Origin: Alloteropsis semialata
Taxonomy: Eukaryota > Streptophyta > Magnoliopsida > Poales > Poaceae
DNA length: 64,000 nucleotides
Direction: 5' to 3'
NCBI GenBank assembly: GCA_004135705.1
Contig: CM014278.1
Location: 94,567,295-94,631,294 of the forward strand
Numbering within the stretch: position 1 is the stretch's first letter; every line of letters starts with the position of its first letter. Below, piece by piece: positions 12,061 through 24,322 of the stretch. A program made the position numbers and the translations under genes. The notes below the pieces were generated by a model. That model was not told the origin of the DNA and ran no database searches. It saw only the letters and a program-made list of their open reading frames with translations.

Positions 12061-12224
12061 ATTTTTTTTAAAACACGTGCGTGCCGCACGTGCACCTTAC
12101 TAGTATATTATATATACATACAATTCAACAGTAGCATGCGTAGGCAGGCACACCCTTTGTGCACAATAGCACATACAATATGCGTTGCAATTTGCATCCA
12201 TAGTAGGAGGTTAGTGTACCTACT

Positions 12225-13200
12225 CATGTTAGGTATTGTACGTGTTAAAACAAAAGGTTTGATCAGTGACGGCGAGTACTTGCTCTTGCCGATTTCACTG
12301 TCCCTTTCCGCGGCAGCGAATCAATGACCACATCTCCAACGTTCCTACCATATAAGGCCTTTAACTTTTTTTTCATAAAAAAGGCCTTTAACTTTGTCCT
12401 GCTCCTCCATTTTGGCCAAGCTCTAATAGGAAATAATTTGCTAATAGGAAATAGTTTGTTATAGTCTGTAGGAGACATTTTTTGGGCAAATTGTATATAC
12501 TAGTTAGTTAGGTAGGCACGCCGTGCGCGCCTCTACTAAAGACATTGATACAAAATTATGATAAAACACAAATTTATTATCTCACCAATCTAAAACTAAA
12601 TATATTTTATACTATGCATGAATGTAGTTCCAAACAAGAAAAACACCATTATCGATATTTATTTCTAAAATATATCATGGAGCCCACGTAAATACTATAT
12701 GGGGCCATGTTGATATTTTTTAAAAAATATATCATAGGCCCCACATATGTAGTACATTTGCCCACGTGGGTCTCACACAACCAGTACTATGGGGCCCAGC
12801 TGAATGCGCGTGCGTCCCACATGGGCCCAACTTGAACATTATGTGAGCCACACGTGTGGCCAGGATGCATGAGGAGGCTCCAAATCTTGGAGCTTTAGTA
12901 GAGTTTATAGATATCTTTAGTTAGCACCAAGTCCTAGATGGCTAGATATTAGGTTGTACAAAAGGTTAAAACAAAAGGTTTGATCAGTGGCGGCGTGTAC
13001 TTTGTTCTTGCCAATTTCACTGTCCCTTTTTGCGGCAGCGAATCAATGACCACATCTCCAACTTTTCTACCATATAAGGCCTTTAACTCTTTTTCATAAA
13101 AAAGCCTTTAACTTTGTCCTGCTAGCTCCTCCGTTTTGGCCAAGCTCTAATAGGAAATAATTTGTTATAGTCTGTAGGAGTACATTTTTTGAATAAGACG
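12225..13200. repeat. Direct duplication, about 260 bp, copies at 12225-12485 and 12945-13200
   Basis: Both copies run from a ttaaaacaaaaggtttgatc region through ggcagcgaatcaatgacc and aaggcctttaact to tctgtaggag(t)acattttt, with point and small length differences. The small Helitron candidate lies between them. The second copy continues into a Stowaway-like end (acggagggag at about 13246). Confidence 0.85.
12500..12911 (-). mobile_element. Small non-autonomous Helitron (candidate)
   Basis: Read on the minus strand, it starts TCTATAAACTCTACTAAAGC at 12911 after an A and ends in CTAG at 12503-12500 before a T. A GCAC-GGC-GTGC hairpin stands 10-20 bp before the end. At 412 bp, AT-rich and without coding sequence, it resembles short grass Helitrons. 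Its TCTATA start is shared with the 9354 element. Confidence 0.5.
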
Positions 13201-13874
13201 AGCAGTCAAACTTAGGGTCAAAAAAGTCAAATGAATTCTAATTTGCAACGGAGGGAGTTAGCAGAAGTTTTTTTTTATGCAAGTACTCGTTGCGACACTA
13301 TACCGTTTTTCCTAACATCAAAACTCATCCACATGATTCGTAATTGAAGTTTAAATGTTTAACTGCAGCTGACTTAAATTTACTACTTATTTTGTGACTA
13401 GAATGAGTGCCTTCCTATTAACTAGCAAAAATAAAATGTAATCAATCGACGATGCTGATCTCGTCGCAAAGGATGTCGCAAGGGAGAATACCCCTGGGGT
13501 TTGTATCTCTGCAGTTGAAATTCCCTCTAATCTAATCTAAATCTCATAAATGGAGAGGTTTTTGTTAAACTATGCTGATCTCGAAGATACCCACCGCAAG
13601 AGACACGCAACGATGACTTGTAGTTTTAACTTCTACACGTCCCTAAACCATCGATGAAGAAAGGGATGCCAAAAGAAATATCTTGAAGGCTGCATTATCC
13701 GTGACCACAGCTTATCGCTGGACCACCACCTCCCGACCAACTGCCAGGATTCACAAGCAAATCGCCAAGAACACCGAGGCCCATTCCTGGAAACCGATAT
13801 CCAAATCTACCTCTCCGGCCGGACGATCCAAATGGACTAGCACTCGCAACCATTCCGCCTGCTCCATTGATCCG

Positions 13875-16597
13875 ATGGCCGCCGCCGCGGCTTTGCGCTT
13901 CCACCCGGCCGTCTTCTTGTCAGCTCATCGGCGCGAGGCAGGGACCAAGTGGCCGCTCCACCATTGCTCAAATCACAGGATCCTTCTCCCAAGAAGAACC
14001 TGCCTTCTCAGGGCCAGGTCCTCCAATGGGCGCCCGCAGATCGGTGCCTCGTTCAGCAACAGCAATGGTATTGTTGCTAACAACAATCGGAATAGCTACG
14101 CAAGCTAACTGTTGTGCGTGGTGGCTGACTCTGTGCAGAATTGGTTCCTGCAGAGGTGCTGGATGGTAGGCCAGCCGGAGAGGGGCCACTGGAGCGGGGA
14201 GGGAGCACCGTCAGCATCACCGTCGTCGGCGCCTCTGGCGACCTCGCCAAGAAGAAGATCTTCCCGGCGCTCTTCGCCTTGTTCTACGAGGACTGCCTCC
14301 CAGAGGTTAGTTCGTGCCGTTGTTTGTTCAGCATCAGCTACGGAGCTACCCACGATGTCAGTTTCTTCGGTATGGGGGTTGGGGGTTCAGAGTCTGCTGG
14401 TTTTCAGTTCCGGTTAACCCTTGTCAGTGCAGCATTTTACAGTGTTCGGTTATGCTCGTAGCAAGATGAGCGACGAAGAGCTCAGGAACATGATCAGTAT
14501 GACTCTGACGTGTCGAATTGATAAAAGGCATGTTTCCATTTTTTTTATTCAGTTTGCTCTGTGAACAGTATGCATTGGTTTATATAAACAGTAGGTTACC
14601 TCAGTTTTATTTACTAGTTGCCAGCTTTATAGAAAAGAGTAATGAAGTTCAGAGATTCAGTCCTTTTTAAGTTTTTCGACTAGAGCAACGACCTGCTATG
14701 TTGTTCGTTTAAGCTTGTCAGGCATCCAATCAGTTTCACTTCTTACATTTTGTAATGCAAATTCTGTTTCTGAACAATCAATAGGGAGAACTGCGGCGAT
14801 AAGATGGAACAGTTCCTCCAGAGATGCTTCTACCAATCTGGGCAGTACAACTCAGAGGAGGGGTTTGCTGAACTGGACAGAAAGCTTAAAGAAAAAGAGG
14901 TACCGATATCGCAAAATGAGTTTGGATTTGAAGCTCAGCAAGCATTGTGACCGTTATGCCTAATCTGCTGTGCAATTCAGAAAATGATCTTAAGGTCATA
15001 TATGGAACACTGATGATTTTGCATATACTAGTACCTTTCTTCTGATTGGAGTTCACTTTCTAAGGTTACCAATGCATTTCTGTGGGAAGATTGAAATAGT
15101 CATGCTTCAGATTATTATTATTATTATTTTTTTGTCATCAGGAAGGCAAGCTACCAAACAGGCTATTTTACTTGTCGATCCCGCCAAACATATTTGTCGA
15201 TGTCGTAAGATCTGCTACCCACACCGCGTCTTCTTCAAGCGGATGGACTAGATTCATAGTGGAGAAGCCATTCGGCCGCGACTCGGAGTCGTCAGGGGAG
15301 CTCACTAGATCCCTGAAGAAATACTTAGTCGAGGAGCAAATATTCAGGCAAGTTGATTCCACGAACAAATTCTGATACTCCATCTTGAACTGTACGAAAT
15401 GAACAATCACACGTGAATGGCCCCTGCAGGATTGACCATTATTTGGGGAAGGAGCTGGTTGAGAACCTCTCGGTCCTCCGTTTCTCCAACCTCGTCTTTG
15501 AACCACTGTGGTCGAGGAACTACATCCGGAACGTGCAGCTCATCTTCTCTGAAGATTTCGGCACCGAGGGTCGAGGCGGGTCTGCAGTACCTTCTTCCAT
15601 CCAATGTTCAGTGCAGATTAGACAGATGGAAGAAATCATCAACCGATAATGACGGATTATCATATCCTTGCCGGATTGGCTGCAGCTACTTCGACAACTA
15701 CGGGATCATCCGCGACATAATGCAGAACCACCTGCTGCAGATCCTGGCCCTGTTTGCCATGGAGACCCCGGTGAGCCTTGACGCCGAGGACATCCGCAAC
15801 GAGAAGGTGAAGGTGCTGCGGTCGATGCGGCAGCTGAGGCTGGAGGACGTGGTGGTGGGGCAGTACAAGGGCCACACCAGGGCCGGCAGGTCCTTCCCCG
15901 GCTACGCCGACGACCCCACCGTGCCCAAGGGCAGCGTCACGCCCACCTTCGCCGCCGCCGCGCTCTTCATCGACAACGCGCGCTGGGACGGCGTGCCGTT
16001 CCTCATGAAAGCCGGCAAGGCGCTGCACACCCGGCGGTCAGCTCTGCTCTGCTCTGCCCCCAAATCCCCATAGCTTCTCTACAACACTGCCCTATTCAAC
16101 CGATGATCTGAAATGGTGACGATGCGCGACGCAGGGCGGAGATCCGGGTGCAGTTCCGGCGCGTGCCGGGCAACCTGTACCGGCGGAGCATCGGCACGGA
16201 CCTGGACAAGGCGACCAACGAGCTGGTGCTCAGGGTGCAGCCGGACGAGGCGATCTACCTCAAGATCAACAACAAGGTGCCGGGGCTGGGCATGCGGCTG
16301 GACCGCAGCAACCTCAACCTGCTCTACTCGGAGCGGTACCGCCGGGAGATCCCGGACGCGTACGAGCGGCTGCTGCTGGACGCCATCGAGGGCGAGCGCC
16401 GGCTCTTCATCCGGAGCGACGAGCTCGACGCGGCGTGGGCCATCTTCACGCCCGTGCTCAGGGAGCTGGAGGAGAAGCGGGTGGCGCCGGAGCTCTACCC
16501 GTACGGCAGCAGGGGCCCCGTCGGCGCGCACTACCTCGCCGCCAACTACAACGTCAGGTGGGGCGACATCACCAGCGACGACGACGGCAACTTCTAG
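13875..16597 (+). CDS. G6PD: Plastidic glucose-6-phosphate 1-dehydrogenase (P1-like), 579 aa
   Basis: Catalyses the first step of the oxidative pentose phosphate pathway (glucose 6-phosphate + NADP+ to 6-phosphogluconolactone + NADPH) in the plastid. Exons: 13875-14067, 14139-14305, 14433-14527, 14785-14899, 15142-15347, 15430-15579, 15686-16036, 16135-16597. All phases join into one frame. Residues 1 to about 65 are Arg/Ser/Ala-rich and acid-poor, as in a transit peptide. The NADP-binding GASGDLAKKK is at 95-104 and the substrate-site RIDHYLGKE at 259-267. Cys147 and Cys155 (TCRIDKRENC) match the thioredoxin-regulated pair of plastid isoforms, so light inactivation is expected. The C-terminal sequence around GTDLDKATNELVLRV is P1-like. 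Introns 3 and 5 have GC donors. The frame is open upstream of 13875 but has no earlier ATG. Confidence 0.95.
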
Positions 16598-16991
16598 GCA
16601 AGATCGGTTGATTTGCGATGCTGTGGAGATTGTATGGGCATTCTTTGTTGGAAATGACAGAATAAAGAAGCTCCTCTCAAGAGAAAAGATGATGAGTAAA
16701 GCATTTCGGTTCAGTACTTTTTGTCTCATACTTCTACTGCAAATCTAGAGAGTGGCTACATGTAATCTAGCGAGTATGCAAAATCAGATCCTTTGATGTC
16801 TATTTCCTTCTTCAAGTTGCAAGGGCTTGCCTGACTGTTTTTTTCCTAGTATAGACATAACTCTCTTGCACGTTTGCGAAAAAAAAAAAAGAGCGTGGAC
16901 CTGAGCTTGGATGGATTCGGTGGTTACCAATCCATCGGTTCTGGTCCGAGTTTTGAGCGACCTAGGATTTTCTATTTTGAGAATTTTCTCT

Positions 16992-17151
16992 GGTATATTT
17001 CTGTAGGTCTTGGATATCTGCGTGGCGTCATAATGGGACTACGATGTGCCCGTCGTCTACGAAGTTTCCACGGTATATTTCTGTATGTCCTGGATATCTG
17101 CGTGGCGCCATAATGGGACTACGACGTGTCCGTCGCCTACAAAGTTGCAGC
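16992..17151. repeat. 80-bp tandem duplication
   Basis: Two adjacent copies (16992-17071, 17072-17151) of ggtatatttctgta(g/t)gtc...ctacgaagtt or ctacaaagtt, about 90% alike, lie downstream of G6PDH. No coding role is seen. Confidence 0.85.
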
Positions 17152-17742
17152 TTCGGTGATCTCCAGAAGGACGCGAGATGTGTATAGGTTGTAGTTCTAG
17201 GGGTGTGCGTGTGTGTGGTGTGAGTGTGTTGAGTAGAGTTCAGATAATACAGCTTGTATATATAAAAAAAAAAGAGTGTGGCAGCTCCTTTTAGCATTTT
17301 TTAAATGAATGGAGGAGCGCTGCCTAATTCAGTAAAGAGAGGGGAAAAATGTTTCAGACAAAAAAAAAGCTTTCTGAAACCAAGGCAACGGAGGCAGGTG
17401 GAAGTGGGAAACAGTAAAGAAAAGGAAGAATGCTTTTTTTTTGCGAGAAGAGAATACAACAAAAGAGGAATAGGAAAAATACATAAAGATTCAGAAAACA
17501 AGCACAGACAAAACACAAAAGGTGATTACATGGAAAGTATCTCTCACTTCACCTATGATATAGCTACCATAGAATGGTTTCGCTTCTGAAATTCCTTCCA
17601 AATTTCCCATCTTTTCTTTTCAGAACTGTTTCTCTGTTTTCAGATAAAAGAGGTCTTGCACCCAAATAAACTTTCCCTTTCTTTTTCTCTGCTGTCCGAG
17701 AGCGAGGTGCGCTCCTCTATTTTTGTATTGTATTGGTGGAAC
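17152..17742. other. No gene seen
   Basis: A-rich and purine-rich sequence with no recognisable protein, RNA or element borders. Confidence 0.5.
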
Positions 17743-18323
17743 AGGTGATTTGGCCCTTCAACTTTTGCTTGCTCAAATTTGTCCCTCAATTATTAAAATG
17801 GATAATCTAGTTCTCAAACATTTTGTTTGGTTTCACTTTCACGGTTTCACCCCTAGTCCAACGTAGCGTGCCACATTGGCAGATTAGTCAGCAGTGGTGC
17901 CATAAAGTTAGTCATTAGACATAACACATAAGCATACTCTTCCACATCTGATTTCTTGCTTGTGTTTGGTGTATTATAAGAAAATATGGTTCAATGGTCA
18001 AAGGAGAATTCACATATAAACAAAAATGTAAACCTTTTACGCATAGACACAGGATGATCAATCGCTTATTTTAGTTATGCTAGTGAATTCTAGTTCAGTA
18101 TAGCACTTGAATTAATATCGGTATTCAACTTGGTAGCATGCTAAGAATCTTGCATGAACTTTTGGATGACTTGGTATGCACGTAGGCATGTCGTGTCACA
18201 CCTTAGATAAAACAGGGTCCAAGCGAAAAGTTTGAGGATTAAATTTGCCTAATTGATAGTTAGAGACAATTTTGAGCCTTGAAAGAAAGTTGAGAGGTGA
18301 AAATGACTATTTTGCCTTTTCTA
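17743..18323. mobile_element. Non-autonomous TIR element (degenerate)
   Basis: The left end ggtgatttggcccttcaactttt faces an inverted, imperfect match at the right (aaagttgagaggtgaaaatgactattttgcc). Such termini are common in Mutator-like MITEs of grasses. The interior has no frame. Borders are approximate. Confidence 0.5.
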
Positions 18324-18624
18324 TCACTGAGTTCTTGTTTCTTATTTGCCATTGACCATTTGAGTTGAGCATCAAGAAACTACAGGGAACTTCATCCTTG
18401 GCAAACCGTCAGTCTATTAGACATCGTAAATGCAAAACCAAACAGGGTAAAAAAAAGTAATAAGAAAAGAGAAATGGGAAACAAATCACTGCTTTCTAGT
18501 GGCACAACACCAACTTGATGAAGAGTAGTGGGGAAACCTGAAATTGCAAACAACAATTCGGGTGGCATGAACCACTGAATTCTTGGGACTAAAGATCTGG
18601 ATCCAACAGGTGGCCCCATTTAGG

Positions 18625-18747
18625 GGGTGTTTAGATGCAGCGTTATGTATAGTGTTTTTACGTTATGCATAGTATTTACAGAAAAAAAGTACATTGAAAA
18701 ACATGCGTTATGCAAAACGTTATACATAGTGCGTAAACTAAACGGCC
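18625..18747. mobile_element. Short MITE
   Basis: gggggtgtttagatgcagcgtta at the left and gcgtaaactaaacggcc at the right are imperfect inverted repeats. The internal motif cgttatgcata also recurs inverted. It is about 120 bp and lies roughly 290 bp upstream of the DEK start codon. Confidence 0.5.
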
Positions 18748-19038
18748 TTACGTGGCCAAAGACCAGGCGGACACCAACCATTCGATGCTCGAGTGCTTGA
18801 CAAAGTGTAAGCACCCCCATCTTTTTCCTAATTCGGCAGGTCTCACCGCCGCTCAATCGCCTCTTCTTTCTACACCCTCACCGCCGCCGTTCAGGCTAAG
18901 GTGTCAACTCACTAATTCAGTGAGGCGAGAGAGGTCACAGGCCAACTGAACAGAACAGTGAACGCCCCTCTCTCTTCGGTGACATCGCCCTCGCGTGCTG
19001 AGCGCTGACCAACGGAAGGGAGCGACCGCGGCGGCGCC

Positions 19039-20419
19039 ATGGACTCCCAGGACGGCGCGGGCGCCGGCGCCAGCGAGAATCGACCCAAGGTGAGCATACA
19101 CGCGCACTCCCGTGCCCTTCTCTTCTAATGACGCCATGCGTGCACAACTGAATCCTGAGCTCAAAATGGGCCTCTCTCTCCTGCGCGTGACTGGCGCAGG
19201 AATCCCGGATCGGGATGCCGAAGGGGGAGAAGCTCTTCTTCGTCTTTTTAATTTTATATTGTGTGCCTGCGACACTTTGTGGGATTAGCTAGCGATTCCG
19301 TAACCCATGGATAGAGCAAGAGCACTAAGATTCTTGCTGCTATCTGCCTGTGCCTGTGTGGGGTCGGTGAAACCACGAATTAGAGCTTTTGCTGTGTGGG
19401 TTGCTTCAGAAATTAAGCTCTAAACTGATGGTTGTTGTATTTCTGTTCGTCGTTTGTCTAGGTGGCTTCAGAAACTAAGTCGACTAAGCAGCCTACTTGG
19501 GTCTTCGTTGAGAAGGAATCGGTAGGTTTTGGTTCTTGTTGGTACATAGATGTGCATTAAACTGGCCGATTCATCTGCATTGAGAGATATCAAGCCGAAT
19601 TTCCATGTGGATTACCTCTGTACGGATCAGATTCGACCATTTCTATTGACTGCCAAGTTCTATTTCCTTGGAGGGCCTTCGCACTCACATGTGCTCTTAC
19701 TTTACTGCATTTGCATATAAAAAAAATCAAGGAGACTTTTTTTTTAGAAAAAGGGAAATGTTTCCAGCTTCTTTGACCGCACACACCCAATTATGGAGTC
19801 AAAGATAGGCTTACAACTACCATTAGGATCCTGTTCTGTTCCTCATGTATGCATGCTAATTTCTTTGTCTTTTAGACAAAAAGAAAACTTTACTCCATCA
19901 CTGAAACAAGGTTCCAGCCTCTGCACTGAGAAGTTGCACTCATGCTCATTTATTGGTCGTTTAGACAAAGGAAACTTTGCATCACTGAAACAAGGTCCTG
20001 AACTCTGCACTGAGTAGGTGCACACAGCATTCAAATTGCTCTGTAGCTGATAGGTCCTGCTGGTAGGTTAATGCTACTTTCTGCACTTGTTGAAGCACTG
20101 ATAGTGATAGATTGGCCCTGTACAGTACTGACCTCGAAGCTCATAGATGCTCAAGCTGTGAATTAGATGGATATGCTTCTTTGATATTATAGCGCTGAAC
20201 CAAATCTCGGAATAGAGTATGCAATATGTTTGTTTGCCACATGTAGATAAAGTAGTCAGTTAAGTTGGATGCTTGTGGATTGTGTCTCCAATCTTCAGAA
20301 ATAATTCCTAATCTACCAGGTAAATGACTTGAGAGAGCAAATTCTCCAACTCACTGGGCATGTTTGTCACGAAGAAGAGGTATATTTTCATTTGGAAGCA
20401 ACTTGGTGTATTCAACCAA

Positions 20420-20485
<66 letters not shown>

Positions 20486-23400
20486 GTAGCTTCATTGATA
20501 CTGTTTGTGGTATTAACCTGATAACAGGAAATATTACGAGCAGATCTACTGGAGAAGCTCAACAGATGTAAAAGGGATACACTAATTGAACTGTGCCGTT
20601 CATTTGATGTCATTGGCTCGAGAGCTAATAGGAAGGTTGGTCCAGCTAAATACTTGAAATTTCTGTTATCGTCTGGAAGATGATGCACATTGGGAAACAT
20701 CACTGTTTCATTTACAGGAAGAACTGGTGTCATTTCTGATGAAATTCGTGAAGGAACACTGTTCTGGCATTGATGGCACAAACTCTGATAAGGTCCTAAA
20801 CTGCAAGTTACTTTGGTCATATCAATTTTTTTAAACACTTCATCTAGAAATGATAGCAGATGTTGTCGTTTTTCCTTCATAATTGCTAACCTACAGCCCT
20901 TGTCATTGCCACACTGATTCTTTTTTGCATGTCTTATGAATTGCAGAAAGTCAAGAAAAGAAGGCGTATGAAAGAAGAAGAAAGTTTGTCTAGTGGTAAA
21001 CCTTCACAGGTATTCTACTATTCTGTTTACACTTTGTCTTTGTGGAATTATGTTTGTATGCTTCCAGCCTATTTTCAGCATCTCCAGAGTGGCAAAGTTC
21101 CTTATTCATGTAAAGATATTATAATCATTAGGGTTTACTCTATGGTGTGTTCCGCAACTTCTTTCAGGTTTCATCTTGTCCAGAACTTATTTTCACTTTA
21201 TTTATTTTCAAACTAACCAGAAGAAGAAACGAGAAGGTGAAGAGGAAGCGGATGGGAGGAATGGTGTGGATGATAGAGCAAAATATTCTGACTGTGATTT
21301 GATGGATTACAGATATATATGTGCTGATAATAAGAAAGGAAAAATCCCCAATGAACAAACCAACCTTCAGCCTTCTGACAGGATAAACGGATATGTGTTA
21401 GAGAATTATGATGGAGTATCTCTCAGTGAAGTGCCAGTTCCTACAGATGAACAAGCAACTATTGCCACACCATCTAAAAAGTTGGTAACAACTGCTGAGG
21501 GTGATAGTGCTGACGTAAAAGTTTTTGAAAAGAAAAAGTCTTCTATTACCAAGAAAAAAGGAACTCCTAAGAAAGATCGCAAAGTCAAACCTTGTGGTAT
21601 GCTTCTGGACTATTTGCTGTGACTTATGCATATGTACTGTTTATCTGCATGTGTATAAACACTTAAGACAAAAAAAGATTTGTTCAATATTTACGGATGC
21701 ATCATGTGTATTATCTGCTTGAACTTTTTTTTTGCTATTGTGGCTAGAAAAACCTTTTAGTTAGATAACTTTATAATGTGGCTGTGCCATTAAGGGGCCC
21801 ATAGTAAATTAACTTTTCTTATAATAATAAAGAAACTAGCACATGATCTTTCAGACTCGGAAAACAATGCCTTAGAACTCAGAAGAATCCATGAAAAATG
21901 TTTAATACTATAATTACAAAGAGAATGTGTGGTATATACTTGTTCCAGAAAAGAAAGGAAAGTACTATAACATTATTCATTCATGTAGAGTGGAGGTGAA
22001 GCGATTGGTTTAACCGTTTAACAGAGGGGTTCTTAATCAAACCTTTATTTGGTCCGAATTAGTAGGTATGTATATAGTAAAGGAGCTAGTAAAGATCAAC
22101 AGCACAGATTCAAATGTATGAAAATGTCGAGTGCATAAGCATTAACTGGAAAGTACTTTCTAAGAAGTAAAAACACACGGGCAACATACATGCAGTAAGT
22201 TGTGTGCGTATAAATTGATTATAGAACTTTAAAAGGAATTGCTTAGAATTATCAACTAACTTAGAATAACACATCTTGAAATCTTACTATAGACCACTTT
22301 TAAGTTTTAAGTAATACCTAAGTTTTCTTAGGCAGAAGGAAAAACTGTATCTTTGATTTGGGGGAGAATGAAGAAAGTTGAAACTATTGCTTAAACACCA
22401 GCAATGCCTCGTTTCAACTGCTAAGCTGGGCGTTCTCAATATCTTTTCTCTGATATTATGCATGCTAACTGCTTTTCTAACAATTTGGATGATCCCTAGT
22501 TCATAATTTTGAAGACCTCATATCTTTTTTCAATTATAGGTAAACAGGAGTCTAAAGGAGACAAAAAACCACAAAAACAGGCAATGAAACCGAGTAAGGA
22601 TGAGCTGAGACAAGCTGTCTTTCTTATCTTGGATACTGCAGACTTCGCCACGGTGAGATACACTGTACAACATTTGCCTTTGAGTAACAACTTCTATGTT
22701 GTAATGTTATGTGTTGGTACAGTAGTTGTTTTGTTATATTACGTCTATAGTTTACATTTATTTGTTTTTTTCTTTTCATCCATTTCAGATGACCTTTGGA
22801 GATGTTGTAAAAGAAGTAGGTATGTCTTTGCTTACTTCCTTCTCAGGGGTTTTTATATCTGATGCTTGCAGATATGCCAATTCATTATTTTATTGTGAAG
22901 GCAACTATGAAGCTGACCATTCCTTGCTTTTTAGCTGGTGGAGCTTTCTGACTTGATTTCATATCTTCAGATAAATACTTTGGAAAGGATCTGTTTGAGA
23001 GAAAACCACTAATAAGGTCCCTGATAGAAGAGGAGCTCTTTAGGCTCACAGAGGAGGCAGAAAAGAAGGAATTGGAAGAGGAAGAATTAGCAGAAGCAAA
23101 GGCTAGAGCTGAGCAAGCTGCAAAGGAAATGGCACAGGTCCGAACAGTTGAATCAGGTACTGATAAGCAAAATATACTTCAAGATGGTCCAGATGGTAGA
23201 ACTAAAGACAGTTCAAAGAGCAGAAATGACAGTGCCAACGAAAAGGGGGTCAATGGTGGCATTGGTGGGGCTTCTTTGGAGTCTGCTGTGAAGAGAAACC
23301 GCAGTGATGCTGCTGAAGGTTCACAAGACCACAAAACCGATGCTGACACGCAGAATGAAAACATCCGTGATGAAATAACTAAGGATGGCAAGGGTGAAAA

Positions 23401-23947
23401 TATTGCATCCATTGCAAATGGTGATAATATACAAGGTTCAAGCAATGGCGAAGCTGTGACCATGAAGAACAGCAATGTTGAAACGCTAAAAGGTTCTAAA
23501 GATGGCAAAGTGGAAGGTGCTAGCAATGCTAGCAATGGAGAAAACGATGACACTGAAAATAGCAGAAATGAAGAAGACAGTAATGGAAATATTGGCAGCA
23601 ATGCAGAACCTGTAAGTGGTTGTGAAGCTGAAGAGGCTAACGGTCGTGGAAATGATGAACATGTAGAGCACACAGAAGATGGCAAAGCTCAGGAAGCTCA
23701 CAACAAAGAGAACAGCACAAATGTAGAAATCCGTGGTGATAAAGGCGTCAGAGCAAAAGAGGGGGATATAAATGCAGAACAAAGTCAAGCAGATGCCGGC
23801 AGCAATGGTAAAGCTGAAGATGCTGATCAGAATGCAAACACCAAAGTTGATGTGGATTCTGGCAAGAATGGTGCTGCTGAGAATGGAACGACCGATGGCG
23901 ATGCAAAAGGCAACAGCGACAGCACAGCTGAAGAAAGCCCAATGTGA
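19039..23947 (+). CDS. DEK domain-containing chromatin protein, 637 aa
   Basis: Plant DEK proteins bind histones and DNA and adjust chromatin access in the nucleus. Exons: 19039-19089, 19462-19521, 20320-20379, 20528-20635, 20718-20792, 20947-21009, 21221-21596, 22540-22652, 22789-22819, 22971-23947. All borders are GT-AG and all phases join. Residues about 40-115 form a helical SAP-like region (LIELCRSFDVIGSRANRKEE). Lys/Arg-rich stretches (KVKKRRRMKEEE, KKKREGEEE) look like nuclear signals. Residues about 275-325 are a DEK C-terminal domain (KDELRQAVFLILDTADFATM, FGKDLFERKPLIRSLIEEEL), followed by an E/A-rich helix and a tail of about 270 residues rich in N, G, D, E, K and S, predicted disordered. 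The ATG has a good context (gcgccATGG). The tail is long for the family; which plant DEK is orthologous is not clear. Confidence 0.88.
19878..20023. repeat. Imperfect tandem repeat in DEK intron 2
   Basis: Two units share gaaactttgcatcactgaaacaaggt followed by ctctgcactgagaagttgcac or a close variant. Non-coding. Confidence 0.7.
20426..20484. repeat. (CT)n microsatellite in DEK intron 3
   Basis: A perfect CT run of about 58 bp upstream of the exon 4 acceptor. It supplies a long pyrimidine tract and is likely length-polymorphic. Confidence 0.97.
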
Positions 23948-24240
23948 TGAGCCGGATGTAGATTGTAAAAGAAGAGTTGATGTACAGATCCAGCTTATGC
24001 AGGGTACTTCGCATCGTAGAGCTACCGCTAATGCCCTAACTCTTGTAGCATAGCTTTTGCAGTGCCACGGAAAGCCAAGGTCTGGCGTTGTAGAATCAGT
24101 CAGTTAGAAATGGGCAACCTGTTTATGTGAATCCAGTTGGGGGCTGTTGTATGATGAATGAGAAGCTTTTATATGGGCACTGGAGCAAGAAATTCAGAGT
24201 GGCGTCTGTTAATTTTAGCAAAGTTTTACCTTGCTGTGTG

Positions 24241-24322
24241 ATAGATCACTGAGAAATCAACACAACCTTTTATGATAGATCACTGAGAAGTCAACACAAA
24301 CTGTGTTATAGATCACTGAGAG
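24241..24322. repeat. Three-copy 33-34 bp minisatellite between DEK and NF-YB
   Basis: atagatcactgagaa(a/g)tcaacacaa units start at 24241, 24275 and 24308 (the third is partial). It sits about 300 bp past the DEK stop, at the 3' end or in the spacer to NF-YB, and is followed by a short gcatct repeat (about 24338-24368). Confidence 0.8.

Larger units (their letters stand above)
9354..12103 (+). mobile_element. Non-autonomous Helitron with captured gene pieces (candidate)
   Basis: The 3' end shows a hairpin CACGTGCG-TGC-CGCACGTG (12074-12092), seven bases, then CTAG at 12100-12103 followed by T, the Helitron terminus rule. The proposed 5' end is TCTATACAATAAGG at 9354, preceded by A, giving insertion between A and T. 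There are no inverted terminal repeats and no target duplication, as expected. Inside are fragments of a PP2C phosphatase and a cullin, both in plus orientation. No Rep/helicase is present. The 3' end is firmer than the 5' end. Confidence 0.65.

Noticed and set aside
13683..13874. Upstream in-frame extension of G6PDH
   Set aside because: The frame begins only with TTG and has no ATG; the ATG at 13875 gives a good transit peptide.
16079..16748. Long frames opposite and overlapping the last G6PDH exon
   Set aside because: Shadows of GC-rich codon usage; the sense frame is clearly the conserved protein.
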